Assembly: GCA_963853835.1 (NCBI GenBank)
Contig: OY970820.1
Coordinates: 20,019,873-20,083,872, forward strand
Direction of reading: 5' to 3'
Length of the DNA stretch: 64,000 bases
Source: Calendula officinalis
Taxonomy: Eukaryota > Streptophyta > Magnoliopsida > Asterales > Asteraceae
A program made the position numbers and the translations under genes. Below, piece by piece: positions 47,072 through 57,875 of this stretch (positions are counted from its first letter, which is position 1; every line of letters begins with the position of its first letter). Under the pieces are notes generated by a model. That model searched no databases. It saw nothing but the letters and a program-made list of their open reading frames with translations, and had not been told where the DNA came from.

Positions 47072-49237
47072 ATGGTAAGTCACATTTTCAATAATTTAAT
47101 TGTTATGATACATGTGTTTAATTAAGCATATAATCATTGGATTACTAGTTTTGAATCTAAAATGATAAGGTTAGGGAAGAACTTAATGAAACTTCATTCG
47201 AATTCGATATTTATGATTTGTCATTTAGCGGTATGTCTACGTCTACAAAGAATACATCTCCGCCCGCATGCCTAAATTCAATCATTTTACCAAACTAATT
47301 AAAAATATGTCGTTTTCTATGTAGTAATCGCCAATAATATCTCTTCTTTTAGTACTCATATCTTTGTCACCATCGACGGCGATGTTAGGTGTAAGTTATG
47401 GTATTAAAGCTGATCTATGATCGATACACATGTATAGAGATCCAAAACATGAAGAGTTATGGTACAAATATTTTTAAAAATATGTGAAATTGTTTATGCT
47501 AGCTAATAATTGTATCTTAATGAAATTTTTTTTTGTTTTCTGATAATAGGAACAAGTATCGAGCCCTCTTAGTGCTCAAATATTGGAGTTTTGCGAATCT
47601 GAATTATTCCAAGAGACGATACAAAACTCTGATGTCGCTTCTGTGTCAAATTGTTGTTACGAAGAACAATCCTCGTACGAAAAAAATCTCAATTTCCCTC
47701 CCGATTTGATGAAATACCCTACGCCTAACACCACCACCACCACAGACAATGGAAATGCTAATTTTTCCATCATGTTTGAAGACAAGATTACCGAAAATGA
47801 CATTTCTATCCCTCTAGATTTCACAAACCTCCCTCAATATCCTTTTAGTCATCAAGATCAATTTGATCTCTCTTTACTCCAAAACCAAATTTCTCTTGCC
47901 AACGATGGATCTATGCCTCAATACCCTAATCTTAATAATGATCAAACCGATGTTGTGTCCATGATGGGAGCCATGGTTTGTGAAGATGGTTGTTTGCCGC
48001 CTTCAAAATGCATGCGTTTGAACAACACTTCATCTCCTAATCATTGTTTTATTGATCATCCCTATCTCTCATCAATAAACCCTAATTCCATGTTATCCGT
48101 CGAAAATTGTGGGATTTTTAGTGGGAATTTGTCGCTAGCGAACGAAATTCAAGCCCATGAACTTGATTTCCAAGGGGATAACGGCGGCATCTTTTGTCAG
48201 GATAACCTCTCGCGTACTTACAACTCTAACGAACTTCAGGTAATTAATTAATTAATAAATTAATACTCGATTTATTATTCATAATTAATCATGTTATATC
48301 GTGTTTTTGATTTTCTAAACGTTGTTTTTTAATTTGCTTTTAACTAAAGCAACTTAGTAATGAAAGCCAACATCTGGTTAACAATGGAGGTAATCCTCCA
48401 TTAGCACCTCCGGAAATTACAAGTTTGGAATCAGAAACCTACAGAGTGGCGAACAAACTAACAAGCGAAGAACGAAAAGAAAAGATTCATAGATATATGA
48501 AGAAAAGAAACGAAAGAAACTTCAGCAAGAAGATCAAGGTACAAATTAATCTAATAATCTTTCACCTTTTTCACAAAAGAAATGATATATACTCAATCAG
48601 ATCCTCTTAAAGACACTTGGCATGAATCTAAAATAGTTAGAGAAGGGCCTAATTTGAGGGATTTATAGGATGGTGTATCTGCTATGTAATGTGCCACGTT
48701 GGACAACAAATGAATCTATAATGCATTTATAAGCTAAGGTTACGAGTTACTTCTCTAGCTTACAACCAATTGGTTATAAGATGGAACCTTAAAAACTTAC
48801 AATATCATGTATCTTTATACAAACTTCTAATTATAATAATTGATTAATTAAGTTCAAATTTATATGAAGTATGCATGCCGAAAAACCCTAGCAGACAGCC
48901 GGCCTCGAGTGAGAGGAAGGTTTGCCAAGAACGACGAATTTGGGGAGCATCACAGAAACACCAGCTGCAACACACATGAAGAAGACACTGATGAAGATGT
49001 AAAATCTATGCATGTAAGAACTAATTAATTAAAACACATACCATTAATTAATAAATTAAAGGTTACAAAATAAATAAATGTTAAAACTAACTAGTGCAAT
49101 TTAATTTAATTTTGGTGTGTTTGAGCATGCAGGTGATGGTGAAAGAAGAAGAGAAAGTGGATTCATCGGATATATTTGCACATATTAGTGGACTGAACTC
49201 ATTCAGATGCAACTACCCAATTCAGTCGTGGATTTGA
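47072..49237 (+). CDS. CCT-domain (CMF-type, CONSTANS-like without B-box) protein
   Basis: Nuclear CCT-motif protein, the family that contains flowering-time, starch and clock regulators. Exons: 47072-47074 (the ATG alone), 47550-48239, 48350-48538, 48870-49013 and 49133-49237. They close in phase and give 376 residues. Residues 2-10 are EQVSSPLSA, followed by QILEFCESELFQE, a conserved N-terminal box of this CMF group. The middle is Asn/Ser-rich. The CCT domain spans exons 3-4: EERKEKIHRYMKKRNERNF, then KKIKYACRKTLADSRPRVRGRFAK. No B-box zinc fingers are present. The start choice rests on phase: ATG|gtaagt joins exactly to GAACAAGTA. A CACTA element begins 290 bp downstream of the stop. Confidence 0.85.
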
Positions 49238-50129
49238 TTAATGCAGTTTTGCAGGAATTCGTACCTGTGCTGGAATTAATATAGGTTGTGTACATATATA
49301 TATAATTATATCTATCTGTATATATTATAATAATGGGGCCAAATTTGTTAAAAGAAATCGTAATCATATGTCTAGAGGAGTGTTAAGTAGTTATTGAAAC
49401 TGTGTACATGTGCTCCCATTGACAATTTTGTATATAATGCCTCGTTGTCAATAATAAACATTTTAAACCATACGTATAAGGATCCTTTATTTAACGTTTT
49501 AGTTATAACGAGTTTCATGCATTACACACTACAAGAAAAAGAAGGTTTAGTGAGGAAAAAAGTCCTCACCAAAAGTCTAAAAGTCCTCACTAAAGATGAA
49601 TAGTGAGGACATGTCCTCACTTTAAAGTCCTCACTATAGCCCCGACACAATATGTCTTTCGTGAGGACCATTTTTTTCTATAGTGAGGACATCTGATTAC
49701 TATAAAATAAATGGAAAAGAAATTGATATTAGATATAGTGAGAACATGTCCACACAATAGTTAACTGAATTATACGGTATATTTTTACTTATTATACATA
49801 GTTATTATATATAATTAGATATAATTAATATTTGTGAGGATATACGGAGTATAATACTGTTACCAATCGGTATATATTGTGTATAATATAATTAGATATG
49901 GTGAGGACGGTAATTTATAATTGGTCTAATACTGCTGTATTTGCTATTTCCAGCCTATTTTGTAGGCTTTTTACATGCTTTTGTCAAGCCAAAAAATTCA
50001 AACAACATTAGTACCCTTAACAATATTATCAATAATACAAAAACATCATCGAAGTTTGACAAAAATAAGTATCGATACAATAATATAATATAGTTTTATA
50101 ACTAAATAACCTACAATTCAACCCTCATC

Positions 50130-52226
50130 CTAGTCCTCCAAAATCACATGCATTTCCTCATCCCCCGTGACAACGTCTTCAAACTCAAAATCTATGTCGT
50201 AATGGGCTTTCAAGCTGCGTTGGATGACACTCAATTTAGCCGCTGTTTGTGCACATTTAGCCTCCGTTTGTGCACATTTAGCCTGTGTTTGTGCACATTT
50301 CTCCGCCACCAACGCATCAACCTCTTCTTGGGTGTATAAATGTTCTCCAACATGTTGAGATCGTTTGGCTAAGATAACCGAAGAAGAATTGGGACGACGT
50401 ATTACTTGCCCACGACCTCGCTTGTGTCCGCGACGTATGCCTAACACTTGGTCAATTATTTCATCTTCAGTCAGTGGGTTCGGAACATCGATTTGGGAGT
50501 CTTTTAACGCCACCATGTTTTCCTGTTTAGTTACAAAATGTTTAGTTAAATAAGAGATGAGTATGGTTTATATAGTTTCATATATCTAAATAAAAGAAAT
50601 TACTTACATATTGTCGTTGAGCAACACTACCACTACCATAAGCAAAGGTCCCTTTTTTTATATGGTTTTCTTGAAACGAGTCAATATGGCTTGGATATAC
50701 ACCATTTGCTTTGTGTTGAAAACCCATAAAATGAATTAATTATATAGTTAATTTAGAAAGTACCGGCCAAATAATGCAACAAAAATTCTGCACAAAAATT
50801 GCAGAAAAATGGCTTGAAAACAGTAGCAAAAAATAGAAGAAAAAAAATCTGCTTTTTTTTCTATTTTTTGCTACTGTTATCAAGCAAATTTTCTGCAAAT
50901 TTGTGTCATTTTTGCTACCCATGCGTATATTTACAATGACTTACCCGTTCATATCGCGTCTCAACATACGCCTTACTACCATGGTAACTCGGATATTGTT
51001 GCATAGCCTTATTAGCAGAATTGACCTCTGCTCTATGAATGTTGTCTTCTTTAGTGTAGTAGTCAAGAAGTTCATTCCAACTTTCAGAAGACATATCAGG
51101 CGGTGGTTTTTGGCGGAGTGCTTCCACACACCTATGCCCACCTCTGTTCGTGTAATGTTGTTTCTTAAATTTATGTTTGCTACTTGAATATAGTTTCGCA
51201 CAAAGCGTCGACACCCCGGTCACAATGTTTATAGCGAGTGTCTGGCAGCCATCAAGGTGCGGTTTCATATTAAAATACGTCTGCAATTTATAAAGAAATA
51301 ATTAGAAATGGATATTTAAAGTTTCAATATATAAGACAATCTCAACCTCGATTTGGGGCCATATAGTGGTCTTGTACTTTGCAGGGACTTTCTCCCAAGT
51401 ATCGAAAGTGAAGGGCACACTATTCCTCAAAGTTACCCCAAGCAAGCTTTTGAAATCTTTAGCTAATGGACCAATCGGACGAAACGTATGTTGGTCTGTC
51501 ACATCAAAGCTAATGTCTAATGGCTTATGATTGCCAATTTCCCATAGCTTATTAAGCTTGCAACATTTGGACTTTCCACGAGTTTTTTTCGAACCTGCAG
51601 ATTCAAGACAAAAATAAAATAAAAGATACAAGCAATGATTTCGTGACCGGGTCGGACCGGCCGGTCGGGTCGGGCCGGAATTGAGTGTTATGGCGGTCCA
51701 GACAAGCCGGGCTAATAGCCAATGTGGGATAGTTACTCTTATTGTAGCCACATGAATGGAACTTAAGACTTGCTAGCTATCAAGTAAAAAAGACGTTGTT
51801 CTTCATTTTTCTGCCATCTTTCCATTTGTTTTCAATGTATGTTGTGATCAAAGACTTCTTATATTTAACAGTGTTCCACTTTTGAAACATCCTATTTGAG
51901 GCTCTAAGTTTTAGTATTAAAACTCCAACTTTTATAAATTTTTTAACAAGAAATTGATAGAGTATTACATTTCAAATTTATCATAGTTGTTTTGCAATTT
52001 ATATACATCTTACATTGTTAACTTTTCATAAAAATTGAATAATATTATAATCCGGTTCAACCGGCCGGCTCAACCGGTCCGACCGGTCCGACCGTTTTCA
52101 AGGCATCGGCCGGTCCGATTCAAAATCCGGGTTTTAAAACATTGGATACAAGTAAAGAAAATTCAAGTAAACAGAGTATTCCAGAATTTTCTTACCTGTA
52201 GTTGCACTACCCGAAACAGAAGTCAT
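50130..52226 (-). CDS. Ptta/En/Spm-type protein of the CACTA element
   Basis: Exons on the minus strand: 52226-52196 (MTSVSGSATT), 51594-51347, 51280-50945, about 50708-50608 and 50522-50130. Exons 1-3 close in phase. Exon 2 reads KTRGKSKCCKLNKLWEIGN and NSVPFTFDTWEKVPAKYK. Exon 3 reads KKQHYTNRGGHRCVEALRQ and ends YVETRYER. Exon 5 has GIRRGHKRGRG and three tandem KCAQT(Q/E/A)A repeats. This is the plant En/Spm-associated 'transposase_24' type, probably the DNA-binding accessory protein. The exon 4 join does not keep frame with the acceptor I could find, so the copy may be frameshifted or the splice site is elsewhere. Confidence 0.7.
50709..50944 (-). other. Intron 3 of the CACTA ORF folds into a long hairpin
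   Basis: Between about 50779 and 50916 two arms of about 60 nt are near-perfect inverses (CAGTAGCAAAAAATAG and CTATTTTTTGCTACTG at the core), with a loop TCTGC between A8 and T8 runs. It is either a tiny foldback MITE or a small-RNA precursor. Confidence 0.75.
51633..52144. mobile_element. hAT MITE in intron 1 of the CACTA ORF
   Basis: Flanked by a perfect 8-bp duplication GATACAAG (51625-51632 and 52145-52152). Termini are CAATG...CATTG. Inside both ends are dense CCGGTCCGACCGG-type words. 512 bp, no coding. Confidence 0.85.
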
Positions 52227-53020
52227 CTAGAAAATCAAATACAAGAATAAAATCCTACAAGATAAGCATAAATTGTTTGATTAATTTTACAGTAGCAATT
52301 TCACATTTGCAATCATATCACAAAATTGATTCAACAAAAAGAACACAAATTTTTTAAAGACCACAATGAACGCAAATTTTGCATCACCAACAGTAGTTAA
52401 ATCATCACAAAACTAAACCACAAAACTAAATCACAAAACTAAATCACAAATTAGAAAATTTAGTATACAATGTGAGACGAAATTACCGGTTGAAACCGCC
52501 GGAGAAGATGATAATAACCGGCTACTGTCCAGTGTGAATCGATATACGTGTGAGACGAGAAATCAAAAGAAATACAGAGTTAGAAGAGGAAAATGATTAT
52601 TGATTGATGTACAACGGAGAATAGGAAGAACCAAACAGATCGAGCGAGAGATGAACCGATCGAACAGATACGCTGTGTTTTTTGCGTTGGAGGCTGTAGG
52701 GTTAAAACAAAATGAGAGTGATAAGGGTTTAAGGGTTAAAGGGTATAATGTACAGCAACATTTGGGTTGTACCTTCTGGTTTTGCACTTGTACACTCCTT
52801 TAACACTTGTACACTCCTCTAATAAAATACTTTAAATGAAATATTAGAATATATATTTATACGTAATTATTTTTTTAAGAAATTAACTAATTAAATTTCT
52901 TATTGAGATATAACATACATAATTATATTGTTGAGATATATATACACATTAATTTGATAATAATATCCATTCATAAAAAAAGTTAATAAATAATATTAAA
53001 AAGGTCATTTTAAAATTAGT

Positions 53021-54045
53021 ATAAATCACTATCTCTCATGTTGATCACTAATCAACCATTACAAACACGCATAACTTCATATCATCAATGTTGACCAACA
53101 ACCAACTATTACAAACACTCATGACTTTATCAGTGTTGACCATCAATCAAGTGTTACAACCACATATGAATTATCCCGACTAATGCTGACCAACAATTCA
53201 CCATTATAAACATGTATGACCAGCAATCAACTGTTACAACTAAGGTTGACCAATGTGAGTTGTATCATAACTATTTGATACATGTCGACTCAAACATAGT
53301 TATTTGACCGCATGTCACATTTGACTTATATTGAGTAACATATAATAGATAATTGACACAAAGGTTTATAAATCCCTATCTCTCATGTTGATCACTAATC
53401 AACCATTACAAACACGCATAAATCATATCATCAGTGTTGACCTACAACCAACTATTACAAACACTCGTGACTTTACCAGTGTTAACCATCAATCAAGTGT
53501 TACAACCAAATATGAATTATCCCGACTAATGCTGACCAACAATTCACCATTATTATAAACATGTATGACCAGCAATCAACTGTTACAACTAGGGTTGACC
53601 AATGTGAATTGTATCATAACTATTTGATACATGTCGACTCAAACATAGTTATTTGACCGCATGTCACCTTTGACTTATATTGAGTAACATAGAATAGATA
53701 ACTGACACAAAGGTTTATAAATCCCTATCTCTCATGTTGATCACTAATCAACCATTACAAACACACATAAATCATATCATCAGTGTTGACCTACAACCAA
53801 CTATTACAAACACTCATGACTTTACCAGTGTTGACCATCAATCAAGTGTTACAACCACATATGAATTATCCCGACTAATGCTGACCAACAATTCACCATT
53901 ATTATAAACATGTATGACCAGCAATGAACTATTACAACTAGGGTTGACCAATGTGAATTGTATCATAAGTATTTGACCGCATGCCACCTTTGACTTCTCT
54001 TGAGTAGCGTAAATAGTCAACTATCACAAACATTATGAAACCATG
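53021..54045. repeat. Tandem repeat, about 347-bp unit, three copies
   Basis: Copies begin near 53021, 53368 and 53717 with ATAAATC(A/C)C(T)ATCTCTCATG. A fourth start is near 54033, after a third unit missing about 30 bp. Each unit has about five TTGAC(C/T) words. It lies inside the CACTA element. Confidence 0.9.
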
Positions 54046-54881
54046 TCTCTCGTGTTGACTAGGGGTGAGCTCGGTCTAAAAAAACTGAAATCGATAAAAC
54101 AATATCGACAAAGTAAAATCCTAATTATAAATTTATAATAATAGTGTAATTTTAAATTAAAAATTATATTAATAAAAAAGTATATGATTTATGGGATTAG
54201 AAAAAAAGTTAACTCTATTTTACTTCGTATTAAAATAAAAATACAAGAAAACCCTATAGTGAGGACTTGTCCTCGCCGATTGGCAACCCGCCATTTTTAA
54301 AAATTTTAAAAACTTAGTGCGAATTTATATTTCATTATGGAGGGAAATGTAAAATCTTTTTAAATCTATTTAATTTTTGGTATGAAAATTCAAATTAATG
54401 AGAAATACAAGTAAAAACTTATGGTGAGGACATGTCTTCACCATAAGTAACCCGCGATTTTATATATTTTGGAGGTAAATTATAAAAATTTTAAACTTTA
54501 TTTAATTTAGTAAGAAAAATGAAAAATTAAAGTTAAAATATGAAACAAACATATGGTGAGGACATATCCTCTCTAAAAAATTGGTCAAAGTAAAAAAGTC
54601 AATAAAGTTAGTTGTTCTGAATTGTTTTAATTTTGTTGCAGAAGAAAAAATCAAAAATAAAATCTATAAGACTAATTGTAAGGATATGTCCTCACCATAG
54701 AGTTAGTCAAACTATGTTTTCTATAAAGTCACATGATTTTGTCTTTTAGTGACCTATGGTGAGCACATTTAGTCCTTACTAAAAAATTTGGTGACCTTAG
54801 CTCTTTTTTCTTGTAGTGACAATCATATTAAAAAAAAATTGGTGTCTTGTGTTTTGTACCTACTTATGTGTCTACTCACTT

Positions 54882-55606
54882 TAGAGTTGCCAAAATCTGA
54901 CACGGCACGACAAAAATATACGAAACGAAATGAAAGTGCGTGGGACGAAATCGAAAATTGACTTCGTGTCGTGTAAAACAACCACGAAGTCGTGTCATGT
55001 TTGTGTTCTGAGATTAACACGAAATTGACATGATAATTATGATTTTGGGAACATTTACAAATTTACTTCCTCCGTATCAAAATAAGTGACACAAATTGGC
55101 TTACACGTTTTTTGAGGCAAAAGATTAAAGTAGAGGTTAAAATATATTAAAGTACATAGTTAGTGGAGAATGGGTCCCACTTTCCTTGAATAAAGTGATA
55201 TTAATAAGTTTTAAAAGTAAAAGTAAGGGTATAAGGGTAATTTCACTTTATTAAAGTGGATAGTTAGTGGGTATGTGTCTCACTATTTTTACCAAATAAA
55301 GAAAGTTTTCAAAGTGTGTCACTTATTTTGATACACCCTAAAATGGAAAGTGTGTCACTTATTTTGATACGGAGGAAGTATGTTGTATTCTTGTCGTGTA
55401 TGTCGGTTTTTAGCATGTATTTAGTAAAAAATTGATATTTTTTGTTATTTATCTCGTGTTGTCGTGTTTATCGTTCTTTAATTGGGTCGTGTTTGTGTTA
55501 GCAAAATAAAACACGACTTCGTGTCATGTTATTATCGTGTTAAGAAAAATGAATTTGTGTCGTGTTACCCAAAAACACGAGACGATAACACGATTTGACA
55601 GCCCTA
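54882..55606. mobile_element. hAT-like element split by a Stowaway MITE
   Basis: Ends TAGAGTTGCCAAAATCTGACACG and the inverse of TAGGGCTGTCAAATCGTGTT. The interior is rich in CGTGTCGTGTT words. Flanking octamers ACTCACTT and GCCCATTT match only partly. No ORF. Confidence 0.6.
55066..55378. mobile_element. Stowaway (Tc1/mariner) MITE
   Basis: Terminal inverted repeats CTTCCTCCGTATCAAAATAA and their perfect inverse, with TA on both sides (55064-55065 and 55379-55380). 313 bp, no coding. Nested in the hAT-like element at 54882-55606. Confidence 0.92.
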
Positions 55607-57668
55607 GCCCATTTGATCAAGACATGTGTCAAAGTCGATAGATAATATTGAGAGAAATAATTAGTGGATTGCGCATACCATCTTATCATCTGAGTACGTA
55701 CATAAACAGGTATAAAAAGTAAGAACCAATATTATTTCTCAAAATTTAATCATTTATGAGCTATATGCGTCTTTGATTTTTTTTTTTTCCTGATAAATCC
55801 GTCACACTACAACAGAATTAATCAACTGTGGCCGGAAATAGCCACAGTAGATCCGTCCCAAAAACCATAGCCAGAATAATATGGTTAGTTAGGATAAAAA
55901 GTATTCATAAGTCTTCAGTTAGGATAAAAAGTTACGGGTAAAATGAGTTATACAACGAGGTAACCAAGTAAATCGTACCATTAATCAAATTGCTTTTAGA
56001 GACATACCCATTCATATTTTTTCTTATTCTATTTTTGGAATTGCATTTGGTAGCTAGATATTAAATACTTAAAGCTAAAATTTGTGCAAATGTACTTTTT
56101 GTTTTATAGAACCAACATGTTTTTGAAAAATGGGTTGCAAAAATGGTCCTCCCAACAGATTTTATACTAGGAAAATCGGGTTCTTTGACAGAAAAATCCA
56201 TTGCAAAGTGGTCCTCCCAACTTATTATCAACAAAACAAATACGGAGTATATCAAAAAAAGGCCAAAAAGATGTTTCAACTGAAACTTCCGTCGGAAATA
56301 TATTTTGAAAATATTGGTAAAAAGATGGGAACAGAGTAAATAACTATGAACTACCAACGAAAAATGGTCAGAGATTTACTTAATTAGGGACGAATTTCAG
56401 ACTAACAAGTAGGGATAGAATAGGACAAAGTATGATTGTTAGGAATATTTCATATAATATTCATTTAGATTTGATGTGTCAAAACTTGAAAACTACAAGG
56501 ACCTAAATCGTTGATATGGAATTCAAGATTTGAATGAAAATTTAGGAGATAATGATAAATGTAAAAGATTTAGTATATCTTTATAGAATTCAAAAGATTT
56601 AGTAATTATCTTTTCCTTGTAAGTATTAGGTTCTCTATTATATAAAGAGACCTAATGACATAGAATTAGTCGTTCTTGAAACCCACGTTTATTCAAAAAC
56701 GTGTTTGTGTGTGCTCTAAGCCCCAAGGTCATAATTATGATCATGTTAAAAGAGTAAAACCGTTCTACATATTTTATGTAGAATTGGGGCTTTTAGTAAT
56801 CATTGTATAAATTGATGATGATGAAAACCTTGTTTAGCAATACAAATCTGTTCATCTAATTCCGCAAATTTATGATTTGTATATGTTTATTCCAAGATTA
56901 TGAACTAACTATTCAGGAGCCTAAAGATCAATTATTTAGAGTTGAAATAAACTCAACAATGATGAACCTTCAGCGATAAATTTATAGATTTTTAAATGTG
57001 TCCAAAGATGTTAGTGTTGAGTAATGTTGACAAATAATGAACCGATAATATACTTATAAGAATCATATGCTACTTCTCTTACAATTGGTTTTAATATGAA
57101 ACCCCATAAACTTATATGATGTTGGATAATTTTGTAATAAAATGTGTTTTCACCAACTTTGGACCTAGATAATTATATAGATATACATTATATATAATTA
57201 ATGATTGGTAGTTTTGCGTTCTCCTATGTAAGTGTTACGCAACGAGCTTTAGAATGCCCAAAGTAGAAAGGTTGTACCCGTTAACCAACCCCCTAGACCC
57301 CTACAGCGAAATAGGCACAATGAAAGAGCAATTGTGGTGAATGAGATATTAATTCTCAAAGTAGGGTGTTTATAATAAGAAATCTTGAGTTGAGAAGTTG
57401 TCACACATTGAAAAAATACCAAACCATTTGTTGGTACTTGGTTGTTTTACTCTGAGATTATACTTATTTTTTATATTTTCATTTTTAATCAGGTCATCAA
57501 GGTAATCCGTAAATTAAATAAAGTGTCAGCATATTTTTAAAAGTGTATGTTCTACCGAATGTCAGGAAAATTTGAAAATACAATGATAGTTACTACAATA
57601 CTAAACTTTAGAAACAAATTGGTTAAAACATTTGATACTTCTCATGTTTAATTAAAAAATGAGAAATC
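55607..57668. other. Intergenic, no gene; possible LTR-like fragment
   Basis: AT-rich. Around 56439-56760 a stretch starting TGTTAGGAATATTTC, with a TATA-like TATATAAAGAG near 56639, looks like a piece of a Copia LTR. I found no matching end or duplication. No gene. Confidence 0.35.
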
Positions 57669-57809
57669 TACCATTTAAATCTACTCATAGGCCTACTCAC
57701 TTGATAGAATGACATGTGTATTCCACTAATTTTCTCTCCTAATATTATCTCTTGATTTTGACATGTGTTTTCATCTAATGAATAAGCTTATGAGTAGGTC
57801 TAAATGGTA
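57669..57809. mobile_element. Short TIR MITE (141 bp)
   Basis: Inverted ends TACCATTTAAATCTACTCATA and the inverse TATGAGTAGGTCTAAATGGTA. It shares internal blocks with 1629-1770, showing a repeat family. Confidence 0.65.
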
Positions 57810-57875
57810 AGCCTAAATACCATTATTCATAAAAAATAGAACAAAGTAAAACCAAAAATTTAAGGCGATAATTCT

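Larger units (their letters stand above)
49527..54818. mobile_element. CACTA (En/Spm) transposon, non-autonomous
   Basis: Ends CACTACAAGAAAAA and its inverse TTTTTTCTTGTAGTG, flanked by the 3-bp duplication ACA (49524-49526 and 54819-54821). Subterminal regions (49545-49920 and 54240-54790) are full of GTGAGGAC(A)TGTCCTCAC-type words in both orientations, as expected for TNPA-like binding sites. It carries one split ORF of the Ptta/En/Spm type but no DDE transposase (TNPD-like) that I could find. Its length is 5292 bp, including a nested 512-bp hAT MITE. Confidence 0.9.

Noticed and set aside
56439..56870. Copia solo LTR
   Set aside because: LTR-like start and TATA-like word, but no matching end or target duplication found.
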